Assembly (NCBI GenBank): GCA_003635195.1
Contig: PYIY01000078.1
Location: 1 to 64,000, forward strand
Length of the DNA stretch: 64,000 bases
Source: Candidatus Poribacteria bacterium
GTDB lineage: Bacteria; Poribacteria; WGA-4E; WGA-3G
Direction: 5' to 3'
The notes under the pieces are model-generated. The model saw only the letters and a program-made list of their open reading frames with translations, searched no databases and was not told where the DNA came from. Below, piece by piece: positions 36,960 through 45,811 of the stretch. The position numbers were made by a program, and so were the translations under genes. The first letter of the stretch is position 1; every line of letters starts with the position of its first letter.

Positions 36960-37522
36960 AGGAGTAGTTCCTAAACAGCTCTTTTTCTGTGTTTTTCTTG
37001 AATTTTCTGTGTGAAACGGTAAACGAGAGGCGTTTCTGTGGGGTTCGATTCCACACTACCGTATTGCGTAGGGGTGTGCGATAACCACGCACAAGAGACA
37101 AAAACCATGTCTTTGCTACGCAAAAGGTTCGGACGCGAGTGAGACGAACCTTGACAGTGTGAGGACACTCGGAAACCATGAGAAAGCGTCAGTCTTTCGG
37201 GACTGACTTTGAGGGTTACTCCACGTAGCGCGTTTCCTTTGCTACGTGCGAATCGCCTGCTATCTTCTATGACGTGCATAGACGACCCTGGATGCGGGCA
37301 GGTTAGACACGACGGTGTCTACGAAGGGACTTAAGGAATCCCGTAGAGAACTGTGTTTTTCAAATGGACATAGATTAACATAGTTTTTTGCTAACAGGAT
37401 TTATAAGGCGTTGCTTGGTAATCCCGAGCACTATGGTCGGGTAACTTATATAGTTACTCTTCTCATTGAAAAGGGATGTTCACTTCAATAGGTGAGCATC
37501 GCAACGCGCCATAATTAATTAT
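36960..37522 (+). ncRNA. Highly structured spacer between gyrB and gyrA, candidate RNA of unknown family
   Basis: This 563-base spacer has no convincing coding frame but a dense series of perfect helices. Stems: ACGGT/ACCGT (37016/37058) enclosing AAACG/CGTTT and TGTGG/CCACA; TTGCGTAG/CTACGCAA (37064/37116) enclosing TGTGCG/CGCACA and AGACA/TGTCT; AAGGTTCG/CGAACCTT (37124/37145); AGTGT/ACACT (37156/37165); GTCAGTC/GACTGAC (37188/37201); CACGTAGC/GCTACGTG (37222/37241); CCTGC/GCAGG (37256/37298); TAGACAC/GTGTCTA (37304/37315); GGGA/TCCC (37326/37339). A second folded unit follows at 37408-37510. Many helices with short loops are typical of a large structured RNA. No tmRNA, RNase P, riboswitch or intron signature was recognised. 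Confidence 0.6.
37408..37510 (+). promoter_or_regulatory. Four-way-junction leader RNA directly before gyrA
   Basis: The closing stem GCGTTGC (37408-37414) / GCAACGC (37501-37507) surrounds three hairpins: CCCGA/TCGGG (37423/37437), GTAACT/AGTTAC (37441/37452) and GATGTTCAC/GTGAGCATC (37475/37492, one G-U pair). The closing stem is followed by G-CCA. The outline recalls a tRNA, but the last hairpin is too long to be a T-arm. gyrA starts 13 bases later with no ribosome site, so this fold may govern its translation. Confidence 0.55.
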
Positions 37523-40075
37523 ATGCAAAATATCCAAGAACGCAACATAGAAAATGAACTGACAACCTCATATCTCACCTATGCGATGAGCGTTAACACC
37601 AATCGCGCGATACCTGATGTTCGGGACGGTCTCAAACCAAGTACGCGTCGGATTATCTATGCTATGGGAGAGATAAATCTCACAGCGAACCGGCCCTATG
37701 ACAAGTGCGCCGCTGTCGTTGGGGAGGTGATGAAGAACTATCATCCACATGGTGATGGACCTATTTATGGTACACTTGTCGGCTTAGCACAACCGTTTAG
37801 CACGCGATATCCGCTCGTAGATGGACAAGGAAACTTCGGCAGCATTGACGACGATCCACCCGGCGCGATGCGCTATACAGAATGCCGACTTGCAGCTATC
37901 GCCGAGGAGATGCTCACTGACATTGATAAGCAGGTGGTTGATTTTCAACCCAACTACAAGGATTCCCTCGAAGAACCAACAGTTCTTCCCGGTCTTCTTC
38001 CTAACCTGCTTGTCAACGGTACAACGGGTATTGGTGTTGGTTACCTCACTCGTATACCGCCGCACAACTTGAGTGAAGTGATTGACGCACTGCTTCACAA
38101 ACTCTCGGACCCGGACGCTAACTCAGAAACGCTAATGGAACATATCATAGGCCCCGACTTTCCGACCGCAGGAGTTATCGTTGGTACCAGCGGCATCAAG
38201 GAAATGTACACGACTGGCAGAGGAAGTATTACTGTCCGTGCCAAAGCGATCATAGAAAGAGTTACCACGCCTCGCGGCGAAACTGAGCAGGAACAGATAG
38301 TTATCACCGAAATCCCATATCAGGTAAAGAAAAATCAGTTACTTGAGCAAATGTATCAATTGGTAGTCAACAAAACCATCACTGGGATTAGCGACATCCG
38401 AGATGAGTCTGACAAAGAGATCCGTATCGTCATACCCCTCAAACGCGGAGAGATCGCTCAGGTTATTCTGAATCAGTTATATAAACACTCAAAAATGCAG
38501 ACGCACTTCAGCGCGAACCTTCTCTGCCTCGTAGAAGGGCTTCCAAAGGTTCTAAACCTTGAAGCAATTCTGCACTACTATCTTGAACATCGCCGAGATG
38601 TAGTTCGCCGGCGCACACAATTTGAACTCGCTCGTGCCGAACGCAGAAGCCACATCCTTGAAGGTTACTTACTGGCACTGCAAAATCTTGAGGCGATTAT
38701 AGAACTTGTTCAAACTGCTGAATCCCCACAGGCAGCAGAACAAGAACTCCAAGAAACGTATCAACTCAGTGAACAACAAGCAAGAGAAATTCTCACCATG
38801 ACGCTCCGCCAGTTGACCGGGCTTGAACGTCAGCGTATCCATGTTGAATACACGGAGCTGTTGGATCATATTGCTGAATTTCGCGCAATCCTTGCCAGTG
38901 AAACCTTGATAACGGATATTATCCGAACAGAGCTTGAAACCCTTAGAGAAAAATACGGAGATGAGCGCCGGACCGAAATTACCGGCGAGGTCAGAGAATT
39001 TGAGGTTGAAGATCTTATTGCTGACGAAGAGATGGTAGTTACATTATCCCACGCTGGCTACATCAAACGGTTGCCTATGGATACCTATCGGAAACAGCAT
39101 CGCGGAGGCGTTGGGATTAGGGGGGCGGCGACAAAGGATGGGGATTTTTTGGAACACATCTTTGTTGCAACTGCCCATCAGAACATTTTGTTCTTCACGG
39201 ATCGGGGCAAGTGCTATACATTGAAAGTATACCAAATTCCTGAAGCCCGCCGTCAATCAACGGGGCGCGCAGTGGTTAACTTGCTCAAATTGGCACGCGA
39301 CGAGAACATTACTGCTTATGTTACAGTTCGTCCTAAAACCGGCAACAAAGAAATGGAAGAAAATGATGCCCGCAAAACTGTAATGGATGCTGCCGAAACT
39401 ACAGGAAATGAATTCGTTTTCATGGCAACGCAGCAAGGCATTGTTAAAAAGACAGAACTCGCTAAATTTGAAAACACCTTGTCGAACGGCATTATTGCTG
39501 TTAATCTTGATGATGGTGACAAACTCATTGGCGCGCAAGTAACAAAAGGCACTTCTGATGTCATCCTTGTTACTCACAAAGGCACCGCTATTCGGTTCAG
39601 CGAGAAAGATGCCAGACCTCTTGGACGCAACACGCGCGGGATGCGTGGCATAGCCCTCGGTGCTGATGACTTTGTCGCACAAATGGTTATTGTTAACGGT
39701 GAGGAGGCTGAAGCGAAAGAAGCCCAACAAAGAACTGCTAAAGACGCTGACACTTTACTGATTGTCACAGAAAACGGATATGGCAAGCGCACGGCTGTCT
39801 CCGCTTATCGTTCCCAAAAACGTGGTGGGAAAGGTATCATCGCTATTGGAAAGTCTTCCCGAAATGGTGCTGTTGTCGCCGCAAAGCGTGTCGCAGATAC
39901 TGATGAACTCGTTCTTATTAGTTCAAACGGGTACGTCACTCGGACAGCTGTTGGTGACATTCGACGTATCGGGCGAAATACCCAAGGTGTGCGCATCATG
40001 ACACTTCAAGCCGACGAAAAACTTGTTGATGCCGCTAAAATTGAACTTTCGTCTTCTTTGCTTGAGGATCCATAG
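37523..40075 (+). CDS. gyrA: DNA gyrase subunit A
   Basis: An 850-residue breakage-reunion subunit. The N-terminus reads TSYLTYAMSVNTNRAIPDVR, and the catalytic Tyr is Y118 in MRYTECRL. The C-terminal beta-pinwheel has a GyrA box, QKRGGKG, near residue 770, which is needed for DNA wrapping and separates true gyrase from topoisomerase IV. In the quinolone-binding loop the sequence is HPHGDGPIYGT: the positions equivalent to E. coli Ser83 and Asp87 are Gly79 and Gly83. No Shine-Dalgarno site precedes the ATG; the upstream RNA fold may replace it. It pairs with gyrB, although the two are separated by the 563-base structured spacer. Confidence 0.97.
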   Translation: MQNIQERNIENELTTSYLTYAMSVNTNRAIPDVRDGLKPSTRRIIYAMGEINLTANRPYDKCAAVVGEVMKNYHPHGDGPIYGTLVGLAQPFSTRYPLVDGQGNFGSIDDDPPGAMRYTECRLAAIAEEMLTDIDKQVVDFQPNYKDSLEEPTVLPGLLPNLLVNGTTGIGVGYLTRIPPHNLSEVIDALLHKLSDPDANSETLMEHIIGPDFPTAGVIVGTSGIKEMYTTGRGSITVRAKAIIERVTTPRGETEQEQIVITEIPYQVKKNQLLEQMYQLVVNKTITGISDIRDESDKEIRIVIPLKRGEIAQVILNQLYKHSKMQTHFSANLLCLVEGLPKVLNLEAILHYYLEHRRDVVRRRTQFELARAERRSHILEGYLLALQNLEAIIELVQTAESPQAAEQELQETYQLSEQQAREILTMTLRQLTGLERQRIHVEYTELLDHIAEFRAILASETLITDIIRTELETLREKYGDERRTEITGEVREFEVEDLIADEEMVVTLSHAGYIKRLPMDTYRKQHRGGVGIRGAATKDGDFLEHIFVATAHQNILFFTDRGKCYTLKVYQIPEARRQSTGRAVVNLLKLARDENITAYVTVRPKTGNKEMEENDARKTVMDAAETTGNEFVFMATQQGIVKKTELAKFENTLSNGIIAVNLDDGDKLIGAQVTKGTSDVILVTHKGTAIRFSEKDARPLGRNTRGMRGIALGADDFVAQMVIVNGEEAEAKEAQQRTAKDADTLLIVTENGYGKRTAVSAYRSQKRGGKGIIAIGKSSRNGAVVAAKRVADTDELVLISSNGYVTRTAVGDIRRIGRNTQGVRIMTLQADEKLVDAAKIELSSSLLEDP

Positions 40076-40115
40076 GATTTAAGAGGAATTGTGTTACACA
40101 CGGAGGAAGTAGTCA

Positions 40116-41774
40116 ATGAAATATCTTGGCATGATCGCAATTTTTATCTTCATCACAGTAAATTTTGTTTTCGTACCCGGTTTGCACGCCCAAACAGACG
40201 TACTTGCTGATGAGACACCTGAGTTAGTCCCGCTTACCGATGCTGACCCAGCGTTGAACCCTGACATGGCACGCGCAGCAGACATCTATACGAAACTGAT
40301 GTGGGCTGCCTATTGCAGAACCGGTGAGCACAATATTCGCGAAAGCAAAGCCGCTTACGATGTCTTAATTGAGGAATTGGTGCTTGACGGTGAATCCATT
40401 GAAGACAAAGTTCTATCTATACAGGGGATCAGCTTCATCTATACAGAGCGTGCTGCGCTTCGGTTTCTTCCAAGGTTACAAGATATTAACGGTGCTGAAG
40501 AAGATGCAAGGAAAGCTATTCAACTTAATCCTAAAAACGTAGAGGCAAAATGGATCCTTGCCAAAATACTAAAAGAACGGTATATCTCTTCTATGGAGCG
40601 AAATGGACGTGGAAACCAGAAGATCAAGGCATTAGAAGAGGAGATGCTCTCGGTCGGTCAACAAATTGTTGAATTAGACCCTGACCATGGTGAAGCACAT
40701 TACTATATTGGTGGCATCGCGCGCTATCTCGGCAAGATTGAACTCGCGATTACATCTTACAAAGCACTTACCCGCATTCTACCCTTTAAAGCCGAATATC
40801 ATTGGGAGCTCGGAGATCTCTATGAGACCCAAAACAGTCTTGGGGCAGCTTTGCAGTCCTATGAGAGGGTCGTAACCATCCGTCCGGAAGAAATGGGTGT
40901 CTGGAACCGTCTCGGTCAACTTTACCTTCAGACTGGGGACGATTCAGCCGCAGTGCGCTCCTTTCAGACTGTTTTGGAAGCGTTTGAAAGTGGTGCTGTA
41001 CCCCGTTCATCTCGTAATCGCAGTTTGACAGAAATTGATGCCCATAGTGGGATCGGTCTTGCTTATGAGTCCCAAGGCAATTTTGAGAAAGCTGAACATC
41101 ATATCATAAGCACGATTGCCTTATTAGAAAAGCGTGCGCTTTCAATGCGAAGTGGGACGCGGACCAGCCGCGCGACAAGTACGGACCGTGTTAAATTGGC
41201 TGTTCGTATCAGAGATGCCCGTTACACACTTGCGCAAATTTACATTAGATTCAACGAGGCACAAAAGGCAGTAGATACCTTTGAAAAAATTTTGGATGTT
41301 GATGACAAAGATGTCCCCGCGCTCACGGGTATTGGGATAGCTTATCAAATGCTGGACGACGTGACACGCGCAGAGAACCACTTGCGTAAGGCAATAGAAC
41401 TATCCTCTCAGAAAGAATTACCAGATGCCTACAATGCCTTAGGTTATCTCTATGCAGAGCAGGGCATTAGATTAGATGAAGCAGCGGCACTTATTCACCG
41501 TGCACTCAAAAGCACTCCAACATCCGGTGCCTATCTTGATAGTTTGGGGCTTGTCTATTTTAAGCAAGGAAAATTGGATGCTGCCATAGAAAATTTGGAG
41601 CGAGCGAACCACTATCTGCCCGATACACCTGAGATTCTCTTACATCTCGCTGATGCATACCTTGAAAAAGGCTTGAAAGAGAAGGCATTGCAGGCTTTGG
41701 AACATGCCGTGCGGATTGAACCCGATAACGCCGAACTTCGTCAGAAACTTGACACCGTCAAATTTGGCGAATAG
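40116..41774 (+). CDS. Exported TPR-repeat protein
   Basis: GGAGG precedes the ATG. The first 25 residues form a signal peptide (KYLGMIAIFIFITVNFVFV, then LHA-QTD). The rest of the 552 residues is a chain of about ten tetratricopeptide repeats, for example AEDARKAIQLNPKNVEAKWI, ALQSYERVVTIRPEEMGVWN, AENHLRKAIELSS and ALQALEHAVRIEPDNAELRQ, with the typical W/L-G-Y-A-P spacing. TPR arrays act as protein-binding scaffolds, so this is probably a periplasmic adaptor; no enzymatic motif was seen. A stretch rich in Arg and Ser near residue 345 interrupts the repeats. It is 40 bases downstream of gyrA but has no evident functional link with it. Confidence 0.82.
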   Translation: MKYLGMIAIFIFITVNFVFVPGLHAQTDVLADETPELVPLTDADPALNPDMARAADIYTKLMWAAYCRTGEHNIRESKAAYDVLIEELVLDGESIEDKVLSIQGISFIYTERAALRFLPRLQDINGAEEDARKAIQLNPKNVEAKWILAKILKERYISSMERNGRGNQKIKALEEEMLSVGQQIVELDPDHGEAHYYIGGIARYLGKIELAITSYKALTRILPFKAEYHWELGDLYETQNSLGAALQSYERVVTIRPEEMGVWNRLGQLYLQTGDDSAAVRSFQTVLEAFESGAVPRSSRNRSLTEIDAHSGIGLAYESQGNFEKAEHHIISTIALLEKRALSMRSGTRTSRATSTDRVKLAVRIRDARYTLAQIYIRFNEAQKAVDTFEKILDVDDKDVPALTGIGIAYQMLDDVTRAENHLRKAIELSSQKELPDAYNALGYLYAEQGIRLDEAAALIHRALKSTPTSGAYLDSLGLVYFKQGKLDAAIENLERANHYLPDTPEILLHLADAYLEKGLKEKALQALEHAVRIEPDNAELRQKLDTVKFGE

Positions 41775-41825
41775 TTTGTGACTATCAGTTCTTAGCAATC
41801 AGTGTTCAGCTGATAGTTCTTCCCG
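41775..41825. repeat. Heptamer-type palindromic repeat, copy 6 (short)
   Basis: ACTATCAG ... CTGATAGT (perfect 8-base arms) around TTCTTAGCAATCAGTGTTCAG. It fills the whole spacer, and the next ATG follows without a ribosome site. Confidence 0.6.
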
Positions 41826-43553
41826 ATGAAAAATATAATAATACTTTTCACCCTTATGCTGCTGCTTTTAGGGTTGCCGTGTCGAAGTTCGGCATACCTC
41901 TGTGGGACACCGCAATTGTCGGACTCCAAAATGTCTTTCCGCCCTTTCCCAACAACGAACAGGGGCCCTGGAGCAAACACGATGCCGCCCCATCAGCCCC
42001 GCAATCTGACCGCACCTACGCTTCCAGCTGCACCAGCACTCCCGATTGGCGCAGAACGGACTTTCTTTGTCCCTGACTTTAGGAGTATGCAACAATATAC
42101 AGTCTCTGCGGTGCTACGGGGTATCGGTAGTTTCTGTTATATCTTTGTTGAGGAAGCTGAGTGGAACACACGTGTTACTGCGGAAACAGTAGCATCAATA
42201 GTACACGCTTTTGAGGTTGCAACACCGGCGAATCCGAAGCAAGGAATTTATCCTACATTGACAGCGTTCTTCGGGCTGCCGCCAGATATTGATGAAAACG
42301 GCAGGATTATTTTGCTGCTACTCAATATTCAAGATGCCAATCATCCCAGTCAGTACACGGCGGGATTTTTCAATCCGGCAGATCAAGATCGTGGTGTACT
42401 TAGGACACCTGGGTTGCGTGGGTTTCCAATTCGTAGTAACGAGGCGGACATGTTGTATATTGATACACAACCACTGAACCCAAATAGTGAAGTCGCTCAT
42501 AATGTCATTGCACACGAGTTCCTACACCTCATCCATTGGCGACACGATCCACACGAAGCAACTTGGGTTGATGAGGGCTGTGCGGGATACGCATCGTTTC
42601 TCTGCGGTTATTCCGTGCTGGAACACATAGAGGCATTTGAAAAAATGCCTTCTGTTTCGCTTGTAGCGTGGCCTGAAAGAGAGGCAGACGCGCTACCTCA
42701 CTATGGTGCCGCTTTCCTATGGATGCTTTACCTCCATGAGCAGTACGGCGGTACAGGAACCTTGATTGAGATTGTCCGGAATCGTGGTACATCGCTCACT
42801 GGTGTTGCCGATGCACTTGCCTTGAGAGGCATTACACAGCGAGTTTCTAATATCTTTATTGAATGGAAGTTGGCAAACTACCTCTCCAATTATCATGCTG
42901 TTAGACTTTCTCTCTCGCCGCTTCGCTGGCATGATTCCTATCCAAGCGGTACACAAGAGAGAAAACTCAGCAATTTTTCAGCAGATTACGTTGGATTTGA
43001 GGATGCTGGTGGATTGACGCTCGGTTTTTCAAGTAATTCTGGGGGAACCAACAGTGCTGCGCATACAATTGAATTTCATAGCACTGGTGATGTCCGTATG
43101 CAGGAGATAAAGTTGTCCACAGGTAACTCTGGCTCAATTGTGTTGCCGAACACTGTTACAGAAGCGATCTTGGTACCGAGTTTACAAACAGAAACAATCA
43201 ACGCCGAGACACATAGCGTTAATTATCAATATAGTGCAGCGCGTGGCGCACATATCACATTTACCACGGCTGCGCTACCGAACCCTGTGCATCCCCGGTA
43301 CTGGGATATCATCGCCCAACCGAGTGAATCTCTTGTTGGGTTAACCCCTACTGTGACATTGATGATCTTTGATAGCAAAATCGAACGTCTCTATAGGGAA
43401 GCACAAGCAATGTACCAAATAAAACAGGATAGGCAGGGCAGTCATCTATACCGGTTCTCATTTCTTCTTGAACCGGAGATAGCGCCCGAGTCTGTTACAT
43501 ATCAGATTTCACTTGATTCGCGAATTGTTGACACAGGATCGTTAACCGAGTAA
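41826..43553 (+). CDS. Exported zinc metallopeptidase (gluzincin-like, HEFLH)
   Basis: A signal peptide (KNIIILFTLMLLLLG, cleavage after SSA) precedes a 575-residue protein. The zinc-binding motif HEFLH lies at residues 230-234 (VIAHEFLHLIHWRHDPHEAT), followed about 20 residues later by WVDEGCAGYASF, whose Glu is the likely third ligand. This H-E-x-x-H ... E arrangement is that of the M30/M6-like secreted proteases. The C-terminal half is beta-rich and lacks recognised motifs; the last residues do not show a T9SS sorting domain. It is expected to work outside the cytoplasm. It follows the TPR gene closely and may share its transcript. Confidence 0.8.
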   Translation: MKNIIILFTLMLLLLGLPCRSSAYLCGTPQLSDSKMSFRPFPTTNRGPGANTMPPHQPRNLTAPTLPAAPALPIGAERTFFVPDFRSMQQYTVSAVLRGIGSFCYIFVEEAEWNTRVTAETVASIVHAFEVATPANPKQGIYPTLTAFFGLPPDIDENGRIILLLLNIQDANHPSQYTAGFFNPADQDRGVLRTPGLRGFPIRSNEADMLYIDTQPLNPNSEVAHNVIAHEFLHLIHWRHDPHEATWVDEGCAGYASFLCGYSVLEHIEAFEKMPSVSLVAWPEREADALPHYGAAFLWMLYLHEQYGGTGTLIEIVRNRGTSLTGVADALALRGITQRVSNIFIEWKLANYLSNYHAVRLSLSPLRWHDSYPSGTQERKLSNFSADYVGFEDAGGLTLGFSSNSGGTNSAAHTIEFHSTGDVRMQEIKLSTGNSGSIVLPNTVTEAILVPSLQTETINAETHSVNYQYSAARGAHITFTTAALPNPVHPRYWDIIAQPSESLVGLTPTVTLMIFDSKIERLYREAQAMYQIKQDRQGSHLYRFSFLLEPEIAPESVTYQISLDSRIVDTGSLTE

Positions 43554-43718
43554 GATAATATATGCATGACCGATTCGCATCAAGCTACCGTAAGTAACAG
43601 ATTTGCTGTTTTATCGTTTGATAATCTATTTGGAATCGATCTCCAGCTCGATTTTACTGTTGGTTGGTAAAAAAGAAAATTTCGTTTTCACGTTCTTCTC
43701 TTTGGAAAGGGGAAAAAG

Positions 43719-44681
43719 ATGCAAGCTATACTCTATGCAGGAACTATTGGACAGAGCGTCTGGCACAGCACCGATAACGGAGACACTTGGCGCAGAGTTA
43801 GTAACGGGCTTTTCCCGGAGGCTGATGTTCGCGCAATAGCTGTCAACCCGAGTGATTCAGACACTGTCTATGCAGGTACCGAGAACGGTATCTTCCGAAC
43901 AAACAACGCTGCTGAATCGTGGCACCACCTTCCAAGTCCTATGGATGGACGGGAAGTCTGGGCAATCGCGGTTGATTCAAGGACACCAGAGACGGTTTAT
44001 GCCGGTACGTGTCCTTCCGCGCTTTTCAAATCTACGGATGGCGGCGATAATTGGAACCAACTCAATGTCGACTTAGCAGAAGAATGTGAAGGTGTTCCAA
44101 TTATACCGCGCGTCACAACCTTTGTGATTGATCCTGAAGATTCACAAACCCTCTACGCTGGGATTGAAATTGATGGGATGCGTCTGAGCACCGATGGCGG
44201 TGAAACTTGGACAGAGCGCAGCGACGGGCTCAGTAGTTTAGATATTCACGGGCTTTGTGTCGTTCCCGGTTCACCCAAAACTATCATTGCAGCCACGAAC
44301 AACGATGTTTGTGTCACGACAGATATGGGCAGACAGTGGACACCGTTAAATGTCAAAGCACATTATCCCTGGCCCTACTGCCGTGCTGCGTTTTTCCTCA
44401 ACGGCGATGCAGGCAGAGTGTTTATCGGTGCCGGAAATGGCCCCCCGGGCGACCAAGGCGGTATCTTCTCAACTCGTGATGCAGGGCAGACATGGGATCG
44501 TGCGGATATCGGCAGAACAGCGAACAGCACAATCTGGACATTTGCGCATAATCCGAAAGCTAACAACCTTCTCATCGCTTGTAGTGTGAGTGGGCAGCTC
44601 TATCGCAGCACAGATACTGGCGATTCGTGGACTAAGCTCTCACACGAATTTGGGGAAGTACGAGCATTGGCTGTCGGATAG
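43719..44681 (+). CDS. BNR/Asp-box beta-propeller protein
   Basis: AAGGGG precedes the ATG; 320 residues without a signal peptide. Repeated Asp-box units (STDNGDTWRRV, TNNAAESWHHL, STDGGDNWNQL, STDGGETWTER, TRDAGQTWDRA, STDTGDSWTKL), each followed by an AIAVNPSDSDTVYAGT-like strand, form a six- or seven-bladed propeller of the sortilin/photosystem-assembly type. It has no catalytic residues of sialidases. The repeat style is the same as in the sensor half of the sigma-BNR protein at 9637-12549. It is probably cytoplasmic or released; its ligand is unknown. Confidence 0.8.
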   Translation: MQAILYAGTIGQSVWHSTDNGDTWRRVSNGLFPEADVRAIAVNPSDSDTVYAGTENGIFRTNNAAESWHHLPSPMDGREVWAIAVDSRTPETVYAGTCPSALFKSTDGGDNWNQLNVDLAEECEGVPIIPRVTTFVIDPEDSQTLYAGIEIDGMRLSTDGGETWTERSDGLSSLDIHGLCVVPGSPKTIIAATNNDVCVTTDMGRQWTPLNVKAHYPWPYCRAAFFLNGDAGRVFIGAGNGPPGDQGGIFSTRDAGQTWDRADIGRTANSTIWTFAHNPKANNLLIACSVSGQLYRSTDTGDSWTKLSHEFGEVRALAVG

Positions 44682-44684
44682 TGC

Positions 44685-44714
44685 TTGACTAATTTCTGCA
44701 ATTTGTGGTATGCT
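44685..44714 (+). promoter_or_regulatory. Possible housekeeping promoter for the lipoprotein gene
   Basis: TTGACT (44685-44690), 18 bases, TATGCT (44709-44714), about 250 bases before the GTG start at 44961. The sequence between them holds no other recognised feature. Confidence 0.4.
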
Positions 44715-44960
44715 GTTAGCAATTCAGTTTCCGATATGTGGTTGGGCGTTTTATGTATTTCGTCTGCAGTCGAACGCGATTACAAACCCGCATAGAAGAA
44801 GCCTAAGTCTTTTGGTTGAAGACCGAGTTATTTGTTTCCTCATGGAGTGAGGGAAAGACTTTTTAGAGCATATAATATAAAAATGGCGCAAATTTTCAGT
44901 TTCTCAACTCAAGAAAATTTGGCTTTCAAGTTATGCCCAAAATTATAGGAGGCACCTTCA

Positions 44961-45737
44961 GTGATACGTTTTTTGACACTTCTGTTTATACCGCTTCTCT
45001 GCCTTGCAATGGCAGGTTGTTTCAATGGTGAGGTTAACATCACTACGCCACCACCAATCGCCGAAGCGAAGCGCGTTGTAATTACCCCACTCTACGCTGA
45101 GGCAGGCGCGGCAGAAGAGGTAAGCAAGTTAGGTGGGAGAATTAGCGTGAACCTCGCAACTCGCCTTGAAATCATATTCAAGGATGCGGAGTGGATTTAC
45201 GACCTTTCAAACAAAGTTAAACCGGTTGACGATAAACTCACGGAATTAGGGTTAACGTTGGCGCAGGTTTATGAAGACCACGCTTTGGCAGCGAAACTCG
45301 GAGAGGCACTTGAGGCAGATCTGGTTATCGTCGGGATGGTTGAAAAGCCGAAGTTAACTCGGGACGACTATGACCAACATCTGATGAAACAAGGCAGACA
45401 AGGCGGAATTTCCGGTACATCTACTTATATTCGCACCCGCCAGACCGCGATTGGTCGTACCCGAATCAAGGTTATTGATACAAGTTCCGGTGAGATTATT
45501 TTTAGTAACCGCATTCGGTCCTACCTGAAATACTGGTACGCGTATCAGACACAGATGAGCGAACAGCAAATCTTTAAGACTCCTGAAGAAAAACTTGCCG
45601 ATTTAGGGAAATACCTTCCACTCAGGATCGCTTATATCCTCCATCCAACTGGATTAAGGTTGGAAGCAGAAGAGCAGATTTTGCTGAAGCCAGATATCGT
45701 ATTAAAAGGGACTGGGGGTATCGTCGAATTTAATTGA
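44961..45737 (+). CDS. Lipoprotein of unknown function (258 aa)
   Basis: GTG start with AGGAGG eight bases upstream. The N-terminus is a lipoprotein signal (FLTLLFIPLLCLAMAGC), with the lipidated Cys at residue 19. After it comes an alpha/beta domain: KRVVITPLYAEA, LGGRISVNLATRLE, AAKLGEALEADLVIVGMVEK and IGRTRIKVIDTSSGEIIFSN. This order (a penicillin-binding-protein-activator/CsgG-like anticodon-binding fold) occurs in periplasmic lipoproteins that form or assist outer-membrane assemblies. The family assignment is by fold impression only. A strong terminator follows 45 bases after the stop. Confidence 0.72.
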   Translation: MIRFLTLLFIPLLCLAMAGCFNGEVNITTPPPIAEAKRVVITPLYAEAGAAEEVSKLGGRISVNLATRLEIIFKDAEWIYDLSNKVKPVDDKLTELGLTLAQVYEDHALAAKLGEALEADLVIVGMVEKPKLTRDDYDQHLMKQGRQGGISGTSTYIRTRQTAIGRTRIKVIDTSSGEIIFSNRIRSYLKYWYAYQTQMSEQQIFKTPEEKLADLGKYLPLRIAYILHPTGLRLEAEEQILLKPDIVLKGTGGIVEFN

Positions 45738-45781
45738 GGCGTATACGCGCGGTCTATAACCAAACTAATTATGTCAAAACG

Positions 45782-45811
45782 ATAGGCGCGGAAACAACCG
45801 CGCCTATTTTA
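45782..45811. terminator. Bidirectional terminator between convergent genes
   Basis: ATAGGCGCGG, loop AAACAA, CCGCGCCTAT: a perfect 10-base-pair GC-rich stem, followed by TTTTAT on the plus strand and CGTTTT on the minus strand. It serves the lipoprotein gene and the HepT-like gene. Confidence 0.85.

Noticed and set aside
36990-37350. tmRNA, RNase P RNA or group II intron
   Set aside because: The GGTTCGATTCC segment at 37041 resembles a T-loop, but no acceptor partner, tag reading frame, RNase P core or domain V sequence is visible.
37408-37510. Calling a tRNA gene
   Set aside because: The acceptor-like stem and G-CCA fit, but there is no 5-base-pair T-arm with a 7-base TTC loop, and no normal anticodon arm was found.
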